Positions 12,136 through 22,078 of a stretch of DNA of 64,000 nucleotides are shown here, piece by piece; the first letter of the stretch is position 1; each line of letters opens with the position of its first letter. The DNA lies in assembly GCF_001591765.1 (NCBI RefSeq), contig NZ_BCVN01000003.1, positions 33,600 to 97,599 of the forward strand, in the 5' to 3' direction. The translations under genes were made by a program, and so were the position numbers. Below the pieces are notes generated by a model. It was not told where the DNA came from, did not search any database, and saw only the letters and a list, made by a program, of their open reading frames with translations. The stretch is from Pseudolactococcus raffinolactis NBRC 100932 (lineage in GTDB: Bacteria; Bacillota; Bacilli; Lactobacillales; Streptococcaceae).

Positions 12136-12999
12136 ATGAAGTGGATTAATCATTTGAATAAGTCAATCAATTATATTGAGGCACATTTAACAGATGAAAT
12201 TGACTTGGAGAAATTATCACAGCTTGCTTGTTGTTCAACATTTCATTTTCAAAGGATGTTTTCCTACATTGCAGAAATACCATTGTCAGAATATATTCGC
12301 AGAAGAAGAATGTCACGTGCAGCGTTTGATTTACAAAATAGTTCAGAAAAAATTAGTGATATAGCTTTGAAATATGGTTATGAGTCGCCGACCGCTTTCA
12401 ATCGTGCCTTTCAGACAATTCACGGTGTGGCCCCATCCGTTGCAAGAAGTGAGGGAACGAAACTAAAAGCCTATCCACCGATTTCTTTTACACTCTCTAT
12501 TAAAGGGGAGTCAGAATTAAATTATCGAATTGAAAATAAAGCTACTTTTAAGGTTGTGGGATTTAGTGAGCATTATCAAGTTGAGATACAAGAAAATTTT
12601 AAAGCCATTCCCATGTTTTGGGGGAAAATTGCACAAGAAGGTCTAATGCTCCAACTTGTGAGTCAAATGTCGTGTCAACCGTTTGGTGTATTAGGGGTCA
12701 GCACTTGTATGGATGGTAAAACTTTTGATTATTATATTGCTGTTGCTAGTGAAAATGAGACACCAATTGGTATGGTAGACACGATTGTCCCTGCTTCTAA
12801 GTGGGCGATTTTTGAGTGTATTGGTGCTTTACCTCATGCTTTACAAGACTTGCAAAGGCGAATTATCACGGAGTGGCTGCCAAGTTCTGGTTATGAATAT
12901 GCTGATGCACCAGATATTGAAGTCTATACAGAAGGTAATCAGCAGGCTGAGGATTACAGATGTGAAGTTTGGCTGCCGATAAAAAAAGGAGGTGACTAA
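12136..12999 (+). CDS. AraC-family regulator with GyrI-like effector domain
   Basis: A 287-residue protein. Residues 8-105 form an AraC-type double helix-turn-helix (LEKLSQLACCSTFHFQRMFSY, then ISDIALKYGYESPTAFNRAF). Residues from about 125 to the end (NYRIENKATFKVVGFSEHY to CEVWLPI) look like a GyrI-like small-molecule binding domain. Such proteins activate genes in response to drugs or other compounds. GAGGAG precedes the ATG. The next gene starts immediately after, so they are likely co-transcribed. Confidence 0.85.
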   Translation: MKWINHLNKSINYIEAHLTDEIDLEKLSQLACCSTFHFQRMFSYIAEIPLSEYIRRRRMSRAAFDLQNSSEKISDIALKYGYESPTAFNRAFQTIHGVAPSVARSEGTKLKAYPPISFTLSIKGESELNYRIENKATFKVVGFSEHYQVEIQENFKAIPMFWGKIAQEGLMLQLVSQMSCQPFGVLGVSTCMDGKTFDYYIAVASENETPIGMVDTIVPASKWAIFECIGALPHALQDLQRRIITEWLPSSGYEYADAPDIEVYTEGNQQAEDYRCEVWLPIKKGGD

Positions 13000-13000
13000 G

Positions 13001-13459
13001 ATGATTCATTTAGTTTATTGTGATGACAAAGAAAAGGTCTTAGAGAAGATTTTGTCTGGTGAAAAAACGATGATTGTACGTGGTGCAGCTGGTCGGAAAA
13101 TTCCGCATAGTCGAGTCTTTGAAGGTGAAACTTTATATTTTATAAAAAAGGGAACAAAAGATATTGCGACAAAAGCGCGTGTGAAATCAGTTCAGAACTT
13201 TGTTAAATTAACTGATGAAGAGATTACAACAAGGCTTGAAGAGCATCAGGATAAGTTGGCATTATCAGACAAACAAAAGACGAGATGGCATAAGAAGTGT
13301 TTGTGTCTGGTTGAGTTTGAGGCTGTTGAAGCTATTTCACCGCTAGAATTTGAACGTCAAGGCAATATGGATGACTGGCTGATTTTAGAGAAAATTGAGG
13401 ATGTTGTGGTGGGGACAAGTTTACCCTATGATTATAAAAATGCTAAGTTTAAATCATAA
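13001..13459 (+). CDS. Small protein, possibly ASCH/PUA-like fold
   Basis: A 152-residue protein beginning MIHLVYCDDKEKVLEKILSG. The pattern LEKILSGEKTMIVRGAAGRKIPHSRVFEGETLYFIKKG resembles the ASCH/PUA-like fold, whose members bind RNA or nucleotides; this assignment is by eye and uncertain. AGGAGG at 12987-12992, inside the end of the regulator gene, serves the ATG at 13001. It may be a target or partner of the preceding regulator. Confidence 0.6.
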   Translation: MIHLVYCDDKEKVLEKILSGEKTMIVRGAAGRKIPHSRVFEGETLYFIKKGTKDIATKARVKSVQNFVKLTDEEITTRLEEHQDKLALSDKQKTRWHKKCLCLVEFEAVEAISPLEFERQGNMDDWLILEKIEDVVVGTSLPYDYKNAKFKS

Positions 13460-13510
13460 GTAGCAGTGATTTTGAATCTTAACAATTCATAAAATGACAA
13501 AAGTGACATT

Positions 13511-13567
13511 AAAAAATAGACTATACATGATTTCAATGACATTAAAATCGTTCATAGTCTATTTTTA
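13511..13567. terminator. Bidirectional terminator between the ASCH-like gene and birA
   Basis: AAAAATAGACTAT and ATAGTCTATTTTT form a 13-base stem around a 30-base loop, with A or T runs at each side. Its right arm overlaps the birA stop. Confidence 0.7.
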
Positions 13568-14503
13568 TAGTGTTTCTCCAGCTACTAACTTTTCCAGACC
13601 CTCTGCCGTTTCGAGGATTAATCGCCCATCGTTATCAATGCGGACAGCCTTACCACTTAATATTTTCTGACTACATTGGACCTGAATGGTTTGGTTCAGA
13701 TCACTAAAATGTGCCCGATAATCATCAAGGAATTTGCCATCTAGGTAAGTGTCGTAGAGGTTTAAAAACTGATCGATCAGAGCAGCCGCAACTTGGTTAC
13801 GAGAAATTGCGAGCTGGCTGGTGAGGTAGCCTAGTTCAGTCTGTTTATTGGTCAAATTTAACCCGATCCCGACGACGAGCGCTGAGTAGGTCTGTGTTTC
13901 AAAATTGACAATGGCTTCGGTTAGAATACCACCAACTTTTTGCCCTTGATAATAAATATTATTAATCCATTTGAAGTCCAAATCAATGTCAAATAGCGCT
14001 TTAACCGTTCTACCGACGGCGACAGCGAGACTGGTCGCAAGCAAATGTGGCACGACTTGTTGATCAGGATCGACTGGGAGCGCAAAGCTGAGGTATAAGC
14101 CTGTTTGAGCAGGCGAGTCAAAGACTCGACCGAAATGGCCGGTCCCTCTTGTCTGGATATTGGCGATAATCACAGTTGGTTCAGTCACATCGCCATTGAC
14201 TAGTCCTTGCTTGGCATAGACATTGGTTGAAGGCAGACTGTCAAAAACTTGGACTGTGATATCATGCTCCAGGTCATGGCTAATCCCTGCGGCACTCATT
14301 TTTTCATCTGGAATATAGCGATAGCCCTTGCCAGGACCACGCTGACTCTCAATTGTAAAACCATCAGCAGTTAGTTTGGCGATTGCCTTCCAAATCGCTG
14401 CACGCGAAAGATTCAGGCTAGCGGCTAATTCTTGGCCAGAGACCCATTCATTTTCATGGTTGATGAGTAGATTTAAAATGATTTCAGCTGTTGAAGTTGT
14501 CAT
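13565..14503 (-). CDS. birA: Biotin-protein ligase / biotin operon repressor BirA
   Basis: A 312-residue bifunctional protein. Residues 1-60 are a winged helix (LAASLNLSRAAIWKAIAKL) for operator binding. The catalytic domain carries the biotinyl-AMP loop RGTGHFGR at 119-126, then DFKWINNIYYQGQKVGGIL and GIGLNL. It attaches biotin to carboxylase subunits and represses when charged with biotinyl-AMP. Two matching operators are present in this window, at bioB and bioY. Confidence 0.92.
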   Translation of the reverse strand: MTTSTAEIILNLLINHENEWVSGQELAASLNLSRAAIWKAIAKLTADGFTIESQRGPGKGYRYIPDEKMSAAGISHDLEHDITVQVFDSLPSTNVYAKQGLVNGDVTEPTVIIANIQTRGTGHFGRVFDSPAQTGLYLSFALPVDPDQQVVPHLLATSLAVAVGRTVKALFDIDLDFKWINNIYYQGQKVGGILTEAIVNFETQTYSALVVGIGLNLTNKQTELGYLTSQLAISRNQVAAALIDQFLNLYDTYLDGKFLDDYRAHFSDLNQTIQVQCSQKILSGKAVRIDNDGRLILETAEGLEKLVAGETL

Positions 14504-14614
14504 ACTTCATTTTAACATAAATATCTTAAACGCTTATCGGATAATATCATTATTTTTAATCACGCATCCCTTGTCAGTAACCCTTTGTTTGCCCTAAATG
14601 ACTTGCTAATGATT

Positions 14615-14917
14615 CTAGTTAAAATAGAGATGTGCGTGTAGGTGACAGCCAGGATTGAAGGGCTGTTGGCAAGTAGAACAAGCAGATAAGTGACGATAAA
14701 CATTACCTGTCATTTGGGAGCGGCAATTGCCACACATGACGCTTAATTTGTGCCAAGGATTTGGTATAAACTCATGATCCTTTATGGCATTATGACAAAG
14801 ATAGCAGGCAAAATATTGTTGACAGCTAGCACACTGATTAGCGACAACATCATTTTCGCCATGCCAATGCTGACAGCGACCAGATTTGTCAACTTGTAAA
14901 CCAAATATCTCAGGCAT
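14615..14917 (-). CDS. CHY-type zinc-finger protein
   Basis: A 100-residue protein rich in Cys and His pairs: CQHWHGENDVVANQC, CxxC, CYLCH, HKLSVMCGNC, CSTCQQPFNPGC. This is the CHY zinc-finger layout, binding several zinc ions. Function in bacteria is not established. Its ATG overlaps the bioY stop by eight bases, so it is translated from the biotin-regulated bioY transcript. Confidence 0.82.
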   Translation of the reverse strand: MPEIFGLQVDKSGRCQHWHGENDVVANQCASCQQYFACYLCHNAIKDHEFIPNPWHKLSVMCGNCRSQMTGNVYRHLSACSTCQQPFNPGCHLHAHLYFN

Positions 14918-15455
14918 TTAAAAACTTTCCGAATCGTGTGTGTAAGGCGACTGTGATCGTACTTGCAACAATTGCTTTAATGACATCACCTGGCATATAA
15001 GTTAACTGTAAAAATAGCGATTTGCTTAACGGCATCTTTGTGACGAGTGTTAGACCAATAGCGCCCATGCCATCAATGAAAAGCACACCGAAGACCAAGA
15101 TGATGACCAACACACTCAAAAAATTCAAGCGATTTAACTGTTTAAGTTTTGCGACACTGAAGCCAATCAAGCCTGCGCCAACAGGGTATGCCCACAAGTA
15201 ACCAGCAGTTGCACCAAAGAAACGTGCGAATCCACCAGAACCACCGGTTAGAACAGGTAAACCGAGCATGGCAAGCAATAAAAGTAGGGCTACTGTGATA
15301 AACCCTTTGCGCCCGCCAAGTAAAGCACCTGCGAGCATGATGCCTAGATTTTGAATGGTTATGGGAACAAGCGGTAGCGGAATAATCGGAATATAAGCTA
15401 TGACAATAAGTGCAGCTAAGACAATAGCTGATAGGGTAAGGTGACGTGTTTTCAT
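14910..15455 (-). CDS. bioY: Biotin transporter substrate-binding membrane subunit BioY
   Basis: A 181-residue integral membrane protein, the S component of an ECF-type biotin importer. The conserved segment LGGRKGFITVALLLLLAMLGLPVLTGGSGG and the later GATAGYLWAYPVGAGLIGF are typical of BioY, with about six membrane helices. Energy-coupling subunits are not in the window. The start is the ATG at 15453-15455, six bases after TAGGAGGA; the frame is open further upstream, but those codons lie over the promoter. A BirA box precedes it. Confidence 0.92.
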   Translation of the reverse strand: MKTRHLTLSAIVLAALIVIAYIPIIPLPLVPITIQNLGIMLAGALLGGRKGFITVALLLLLAMLGLPVLTGGSGGFARFFGATAGYLWAYPVGAGLIGFSVAKLKQLNRLNFLSVLVIILVFGVLFIDGMGAIGLTLVTKMPLSKSLFLQLTYMPGDVIKAIVASTITVALHTRFGKFLNA

Positions 15456-15467
15456 AAATCCTCCTAA

Positions 15468-15533
15468 TTGTAAACATAATATAAATAATAGGTATACAAT
15501 TGTTAGTATAGAGAATAATGTCGTCCGTGTCAA
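15468..15533 (-). promoter_or_regulatory. bioY promoter and BirA operator
   Basis: On the minus strand TTGACA (15528-15533) and TATACT (15505-15510) are spaced by 17 bases. Just downstream, TTGTATACC-N15-GTTTACAA (15468-15499) is a close match to the Firmicute BirA box and lies over the expected transcription start, before the ribosome site. Confidence 0.85.
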
Positions 15534-15645
15534 GTAGCAATTGGCAGTAATAAATGGCAAAAATTGGCAGTCACTTTTAGATTAGTAGTTGATTTATAGA
15601 TTAAAAAAATTATACAATTTTAGAAATATGATACAGGATGTTTTC

Positions 15646-15661
15646 TGTTATAATGTAATTT
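15646..15661 (+). promoter_or_regulatory. Extended -10 promoter, candidate leaderless start
   Basis: TGTTATAAT ends at 15654, so transcription would begin at about 15661-15662, on the start codon of the following gene, which has no ribosome site. Confidence 0.55.
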
Positions 15662-16714
15662 ATGAATAAAAAGTGCATAAAAGGGTTAGTTGCGCTAACC
15701 GTCTTAATATCAATTGTCGTCGCATGGAACATCCGAAAAAATTCGGATGCTAATGGGAATAACGGACAATTAAGCATCAAAACGTCGTCAGAGGCAGCAC
15801 ATCAAGCCAAAATTGATAAAAAAATCGTCAAGACCTATCAACCAACGCGAGAAATTGCAGCCATTACAGAGAAAATCGGATTTACCGAAAAAGGGCGCGT
15901 GATATTTTATGCGTCAAATCCACAACTGTTAGATGCAGCAGACTTTAATGCAGAGGTACCTGATAGTTATGATACCAATGCCACTTTGGGTTACTATAAT
16001 CATCGCAAAATTTTCCTTTATCGGATCAAAAATCAAGATTTAGAAGATATCGTTGAAGTCACTGCAGCACATGAAGCTTTACATGCTGACTGGTATCGCT
16101 TGACCTGCCAAGAGCGACGAGAACTCATGCCACTTTTGGAAGAAGATTATGCCAAAATCAAAACGGAGAAAACGGAAAAACTGTTAGCGGATTATGCTAA
16201 GTTTGAATTAGGACAGCGTGATAATGAATTACATTCCTTTTTAGGAACTGAGTATCGTCATCTGTCACCGAAATTGGAAAAACATTATGCCAAGTATTTT
16301 AAAAATAGAGAAAAAATCGTGACCATGTATGAAAACTATCAATCTAAGTTTGATGCTTTAGAACAAAAGTCAACGCAATTATCAGCTGAAACAACATCTT
16401 TAAAAGAACAAATTGATAGCGATCTGTCCCAATATGAGACTGACCTTACCAATGTCAATTCAGAAATTGATGCTTTTAATAGTCGGTCACAAAATAAAGC
16501 GTATGCTAGTGAATCAGAGTTTATTGCAGATAGAGATAGTTTGCAACAAAAGGTATCCGAATTGACAGAGCGGCAAATACAAATCTCTAGCGTTGTCGAT
16601 CAATATAATGCCAAAACAGATGAACTCAATCGGATCGCCTTGAAATCATCAGAATTCAACAAAAGTATTAACTCAAAAGCGATCATGCCAAATCAAGTGC
16701 CTAAGGCATCGTGA
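15662..16714 (+). CDS. Membrane-anchored protein with HEXXH motif and coiled coil
   Basis: A 350-residue protein of unrecognised family. An N-terminal helix (about 7-23) followed by polar residues suggests an anchor with the rest outside the cell. Residues 137-141 are HEALH within an EVTAAHEALHADWYR segment, a gluzincin-like zinc-peptidase motif; Glu182 or Glu189 could be the third ligand (NELHSFLGTEY). Residues about 215-340 are predicted coiled coil, rich in Gln, Ser and Glu. Zinc-peptidase activity is inference only. A terminator follows; the gene appears to stand alone. Confidence 0.75.
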   Translation: MNKKCIKGLVALTVLISIVVAWNIRKNSDANGNNGQLSIKTSSEAAHQAKIDKKIVKTYQPTREIAAITEKIGFTEKGRVIFYASNPQLLDAADFNAEVPDSYDTNATLGYYNHRKIFLYRIKNQDLEDIVEVTAAHEALHADWYRLTCQERRELMPLLEEDYAKIKTEKTEKLLADYAKFELGQRDNELHSFLGTEYRHLSPKLEKHYAKYFKNREKIVTMYENYQSKFDALEQKSTQLSAETTSLKEQIDSDLSQYETDLTNVNSEIDAFNSRSQNKAYASESEFIADRDSLQQKVSELTERQIQISSVVDQYNAKTDELNRIALKSSEFNKSINSKAIMPNQVPKAS

Positions 16715-16736
16715 TGATGGTGCGTCATGTTAAACA

Positions 16737-16764
16737 AAATCAAGCTAAGGCTTGGTTTTTTTTG
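16737..16764 (+). terminator. Terminator after the HEXXH gene
   Basis: AATCAAGC pairs with GCTTGGTT around TAAG, followed by a long T run. Confidence 0.8.
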
Positions 16765-16769
16765 AGTTA

Positions 16770-16797
16770 AAAAAAGCCCCAAGTTAAGAACTTGAGA
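16770..16797 (-). terminator. Terminator of the peptidase E gene
   Basis: On the minus strand CTCAAGTT pairs with AACTTGGG and is followed by GC and a T-rich tract. Confidence 0.7.
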
Positions 16798-16825
16798 CTC
16801 ATAATATAAGTCAGTAACATTAATT

Positions 16826-17437
16826 TTAACTCACACGAATCGTATCGCCTAAGACCATGATGACTTGATCATTTGAAATAGGTTTCAATTTGATCTTGTT
16901 ACCATAAGCTGCGATGATCTCCTGTGCTTCTTCTTCAAAGGGTTCGTTGGTGGCATGAGGCAAGGTATAAAAATCAACTAGATTAAGCCCTTCTGTACTA
17001 GTTAAGTTTGGTGCTTTTTTAGTACTATCCATGGCTGAGATATAAGCAATATCAGGTGAGGTAATGATCGAACCTGCTGATTCTCCGATATAGAGCTTTC
17101 CTTGATTGATCTGGTCGATGATGAGTTGATCAGCACCTGTTCGTTTTAATTCTTGGAGGAGAAAGAAGGAGTTGCCACCTGAAACGTAAATATAATCATT
17201 CTGGGTGAGCTTGCTTTGGATATCACTTGGTGAAGCTGTCGAGACTTCAAGTTCATCGATCGTTAAACCTAGTGACTCAAAAGCTGCTTTAGCTGATAGG
17301 ACATAGCCATCATAGTCTTGCGGGACATTAGCAGTTGGAATAAAGGTTACAACTTTTCCAGCTAATTTTTCGCCGATAAATGCTGGCAAACGGTTGGCAA
17401 CATCGTCAAATGATGAGCTGAGAAATAATTTTTTCAT
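16826..17437 (-). CDS. Peptidase E-like protein (family S51)
   Basis: A 203-residue class I glutamine amidotransferase-like fold. The nucleophile Ser120 lies in YIGESAGS, and the upstream VSGGNSFFLLQEL and downstream LPHATNEPFEEEA segments fit family S51, whose founder splits Asp-X dipeptides. Cytoplasmic, no signal peptide. Single gene on the minus strand with its own terminator; substrate range is not predictable. Confidence 0.82.
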   Translation of the reverse strand: MKKLFLSSSFDDVANRLPAFIGEKLAGKVVTFIPTANVPQDYDGYVLSAKAAFESLGLTIDELEVSTASPSDIQSKLTQNDYIYVSGGNSFFLLQELKRTGADQLIIDQINQGKLYIGESAGSIITSPDIAYISAMDSTKKAPNLTSTEGLNLVDFYTLPHATNEPFEEEAQEIIAAYGNKIKLKPISNDQVIMVLGDTIRVS

Positions 17438-17603
17438 GCGTTAAACTCCCTAATTTAGTGTGCCTATAGGCTACTTTATGCTTAATACCAGTATAACATA
17501 ACAGAGGTCTGAGGACTCATCTTGATAGATCTAAACCTGTTGTTGCCAGTAGTTCACACGTATTTTTCAAAAGTGCCCTTACCTAGCAATCCGCCGGTAA
17601 ATC

Positions 17604-17612
17604 TGCTATACT
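17604..17612 (+). promoter_or_regulatory. Probable extended -10 promoter of mnmA
   Basis: TGCTATACT is an extended -10 box about 90 bases before the start codon. The rest of 17438-17702 holds a small GGAGTAGC/GTGCTCC hairpin (about 17653-17671) and nothing else I recognise. Confidence 0.5.
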
Positions 17613-17675
17613 AGAATAGTTAATGACGCCCTTCAAAGCGATTGATTAACGGGGAGTAGCTTTTCGTGCTCCTAA

Positions 17676-18827
<1,152 letters not shown>

Positions 18828-18835
18828 ATATGAAA

Positions 18836-18873
18836 GAAAATCGTTTGGGAGAACTTTCCCAGACGATTTTTTG
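18836..18873 (+). terminator. Terminator of mnmA
   Basis: AAAATCGTTTGGGA pairs with TCCCAGACGATTTT around GAACTT, ending in T6. Confidence 0.85.
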
Positions 18874-18960
18874 CATGAAGAAATTTGAATAAAAATTTTT
18901 GAGGATGAAAAAGAAACAATACAATTTCGTGTTGTTTCCCTAAATTTAAGTAGGCTATAA

Positions 18961-18993
18961 AAAAATCCATCACATGAGAATGATGGATTTTCA
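18961..18993 (-). terminator. Terminator of the mleS-mleP operon
   Basis: On the minus strand AAAATCCATCA pairs with TGATGGATTTT, followed by further T. Confidence 0.8.
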
Positions 18994-19001
18994 GGATTTG
19001 A

Positions 19002-20282
19002 TTAAGGATAGAAGAGACGTATCAGGATACCACCCATGATCAGAACGATGGCACCGCAGAGGCGATTGCCCATTTGGGCGAAGGCGATCATTTCCATCCG
19101 GTCGGATGCGGATAGAACGGCAATATTACCTGTGCCACCCATGGAGTTATTAATCATACCAGCGCCAATGGCTGTTTCCACTGGATACATACCAAGTATT
19201 TTACCTAGGAACCAGCTCGCCAGTCCCATGGCAACAACACTTGTTAAGCAAAGGATGACAAATTGCCAAGTCAAGGCTGAAGCCAAGGTTTTTAAGTCGA
19301 TCAAGGCCAAACCTATCCCAGCTAAAACAGCATGAGTCAGATTGGTCATGACAACTTCATTAAACATGATAACAGATTCTTCCAATTGTTTTGGCACGGT
19401 ATTTGTTGCTTTGATGATAAAGACGATGATAATCATAAAGGCATATTCGTGAACTTTTGGAAAGAAGTTGTTGAGTAGGCAACCCACCATCAGCAGTGTG
19501 AAGGCAAAGAGCATACCGACACCGATGCGTTGGGCATCAAGTTTAATTTTTGGTCGCTCAAGTTCTTCTTTAGTTGCTGAAATTAATGTCCCATGGCCAT
19601 TGTATTTGGTGTTAGCAAAAACTTTTGAAATAGACAGGGCACCAATAATCGCCATAATGTTCCCGAAAGTCACCGCAGGTGCGAGTTGTGAGAAGATAGC
19701 GGCTTGGCTGCCGTGCGCTAGACCAGAGGCATAGATTTGAGACAGTGGTGTAATCCCCGCGCCCATACCACCTGCCATCATTGGCATTGAAACGTACATG
19801 ACTGAGTGTGCAAAACCTTTGCTGAGCAACATCCCCATGCCACCGACTGCAAAAAATCCGATGACCATTGTAACCAAAGTGACAGGGATAAATTTAGTAG
19901 AGGCTTTAATCAATAGCTTGCGATTCATGCCTAAAATAGAGCCACAAATCAGTGCTGCGATATAAAAATCAAGAAAGCCAAATTGACCACCCATGAATTT
20001 ACCAACGGCTCCAATCACGTTCTTAGGAATGACGTGGCCAAAAGATAGGAGCGTTGCCCCAATCAAGGTAAAAACTGATCCGCCACCAAGATAGGAGTTG
20101 ACAATAGGGAGTTTTTCACCAATATAGTATAGGAGATGACCCAAGACGACTAGTAAGAGGGTGATCCCCACCATATTAAGTGGGAGTTTGCCAAGTGCGA
20201 TCACACTTGCAAGAATCACGATAAAAAAGGCGTAGAGGGGCAAAGGAATTCCTGAAATTTTGATAGTTTTTAAATCTTTCAT
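19002..20282 (-). CDS. mleP: Malate transporter, 2-hydroxycarboxylate transporter family
   Basis: A 426-residue membrane protein of the 2HCT (CitS/CitP/MleP) family, which exchanges malate for lactate in malolactic fermentation. Two re-entrant glycine motifs are visible (MAGGMGAGITPLSQ and INNSMGGTGNIAV), plus the substrate-binding Arg region MGNRLCGA near the C terminus. About eleven hydrophobic segments. It lies 21 bases after mleS and is likely co-transcribed. Citrate is an alternative substrate in this family, but the neighbour favours malate. Confidence 0.9.
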   Translation of the reverse strand: MKDLKTIKISGIPLPLYAFFIVILASVIALGKLPLNMVGITLLLVVLGHLLYYIGEKLPIVNSYLGGGSVFTLIGATLLSFGHVIPKNVIGAVGKFMGGQFGFLDFYIAALICGSILGMNRKLLIKASTKFIPVTLVTMVIGFFAVGGMGMLLSKGFAHSVMYVSMPMMAGGMGAGITPLSQIYASGLAHGSQAAIFSQLAPAVTFGNIMAIIGALSISKVFANTKYNGHGTLISATKEELERPKIKLDAQRIGVGMLFAFTLLMVGCLLNNFFPKVHEYAFMIIIVFIIKATNTVPKQLEESVIMFNEVVMTNLTHAVLAGIGLALIDLKTLASALTWQFVILCLTSVVAMGLASWFLGKILGMYPVETAIGAGMINNSMGGTGNIAVLSASDRMEMIAFAQMGNRLCGAIVLIMGGILIRLFYP

Positions 20283-20303
20283 TTTCTCTTCTCTTAGGTC
20301 CTC

Positions 20304-21926
20304 TTAGTATTCTGGATACCATTTGAGGTCTTGAACGGCTTTAGACATATCAGTTTCTTCAGCTTGGGCTAAACCTTGTTTTTGTGCCATTTTAGCGACA
20401 GCTTCAGCGACTTTGATTGAAACATCTGCCACATATTGGAATGGTGGGAGAACAGGCGCACCTGGTTGTTTTAAGTCTACCATACCGCTCAAGGAATGTG
20501 CTGCTGCGCCGATCATTTCATCTGTCAAGAGTGACGCTTCAGATGCTAACATCCCAAGTCCTAGACCAGGATAGATCAAAGCGTTATTGGCTTGACCAAT
20601 TTCGTAGTCAACACCTTGATAGTGAACAGTACCTGAAGGAACACCTGTTGCAACAAAGGCTTTACCGTCAGACCATTCGATCACTTGTTCAGCAGTTGCT
20701 TCCAATTTTTTGGTTGGGTTTGAAATTGGGAAAATAACTGGGCGTTCAGTGTTAGCACACATGGCTTCAACAACTTCTTGTGTGAAGGCACCTGGATCAG
20801 TTGATGTTCCGACTAAAATAGTTGGTTTAACGGTTTTAACAACAGTGAGTAGATCTGTCATGTCGCCAGCATTTTCAAAGTCTGCACGTTTTTTAGCAAA
20901 TGGTTTTTGAGCTGGAGTTAAGTCTGTCATGTCATCAAAGAGGAGGCCTTGTTTGTCGATCATGAAGAAACGTTGGTAAGCTTCAGCTTCTGAAAGTCCT
21001 TCGCTGACCATTTCTGCATGCACACGACTCGCGATCCCCGCACCAGCAGATCCGCCACCATAACATAGATAAACTTGATCAGTTAATTTGCCACCTGTGA
21101 TATCAAGTGCACCAAAGACACCACCGAGCACGACAATACCTGTTCCTTGAATGTCATCATTAAAGGTTGGGATGACTTTTTTGTATTTGTCTAAAATGGT
21201 TGCAGCATTTGAGCGGCCGAAATCTTCCCAATGCAAGTAAAGTTTAGGGAACATTTCTTCAGCAGTTGTGACAAATTGATCGATAAAGTCATAATATTGA
21301 TCCCCGTAAAGACGTTCTTGATGATTACCGAGGTACAATGAATCTTTGAGTAATTCTTCTCTATTTGTGCCAGCATCGATAACGATTGGTAGAACAGACG
21401 CAGGATCAATACCAGCTGCTGCTGTATAGATCATCAATTTACCGACTGAAATATCCACACCTTGTGTGCCCCAGTCTCCAATACCTAAGATCCCTTCCGC
21501 ATCCGTTACAACAATGAGACGGATTTTACGGTCGCCTGCAGCATTTTTCAAAGTTTCTGCAATGTTTTCTGGGTGGTTGGTATCGAGGTAAGCAGCATAT
21601 TGTGTATCCACAAAGAGGTGGCTGTAGTTTTCGATGGTGTCCGCAATGATTGGATCGTAAACGATTGGGTTAAATTCAACGATGTGTTGGTTGAAGAGGT
21701 AGTAGAACAAAGTCCGATTAGTATTGAAAATTTCCATTAAGAAATGACGTTTTTCCAAGTCGTTGGGTTTCATCAAATAATGTTGATACGTTTGTTCAGC
21801 TTGTTCTTCGATGGTTTGAACATGGGGCGGTAAAATACCAATCAGGCCAAGTTCTTGACGTTCTGCCATAGTAAAGGCTGTCCCTTTATTTAAGAACGGG
21901 TTGTTTAAAATGTCGTGTGCACGCAT
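20304..21926 (-). CDS. mleS: Malolactic enzyme
   Basis: A 540-residue enzyme converting L-malate directly to L-lactate and CO2 with NAD and Mn. It has the malic enzyme fold: [15 protein letters not shown], then [20 protein letters not shown] and the dinucleotide site [11 protein letters not shown]. Length and the [18 protein letters not shown] start match lactococcal malolactic enzymes. Neighbouring mleP and divergent mleR support malolactic rather than malic activity. Confidence 0.95.
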   Translation of the reverse strand: MRAHDILNNPFLNKGTAFTMAERQELGLIGILPPHVQTIEEQAEQTYQHYLMKPNDLEKRHFLMEIFNTNRTLFYYLFNQHIVEFNPIVYDPIIADTIENYSHLFVDTQYAAYLDTNHPENIAETLKNAAGDRKIRLIVVTDAEGILGIGDWGTQGVDISVGKLMIYTAAAGIDPASVLPIVIDAGTNREELLKDSLYLGNHQERLYGDQYYDFIDQFVTTAEEMFPKLYLHWEDFGRSNAATILDKYKKVIPTFNDDIQGTGIVVLGGVFGALDITGGKLTDQVYLCYGGGSAGAGIASRVHAEMVSEGLSEAEAYQRFFMIDKQGLLFDDMTDLTPAQKPFAKKRADFENAGDMTDLLTVVKTVKPTILVGTSTDPGAFTQEVVEAMCANTERPVIFPISNPTKKLEATAEQVIEWSDGKAFVATGVPSGTVHYQGVDYEIGQANNALIYPGLGLGMLASEASLLTDEMIGAAAHSLSGMVDLKQPGAPVLPPFQYVADVSIKVAEAVAKMAQKQGLAQAEETDMSKAVQDLKWYPEY

Positions 21927-21969
21927 ATGTGTCTCCTCTATTAGTTATAAAATATTTTTTATATTGGCT

Positions 21970-21999
21970 AGTTTACACCCTATAAAATCTTATAGTCAA
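21970..21999 (-). promoter_or_regulatory. mleS promoter with palindromic operator
   Basis: On the minus strand TTGACT (21994-21999) and TAAACT (21970-21975) are spaced by 18 bases. The perfect palindrome CTATAAAATCTTATAG (21980-21995) fills the spacer and fits a LysR-type T-N11-A site for the divergent regulator. A second dyad ATAAATTTTATTTAT lies at 22014-22028. Confidence 0.6.
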
Positions 22000-22078
22000 C
22001 TCACTTGGCTACGATAAATTTTATTTATAACAAATAAGCCATGATATGTTAAAATGGTCAAAAGGGGAACGTTTGAAC

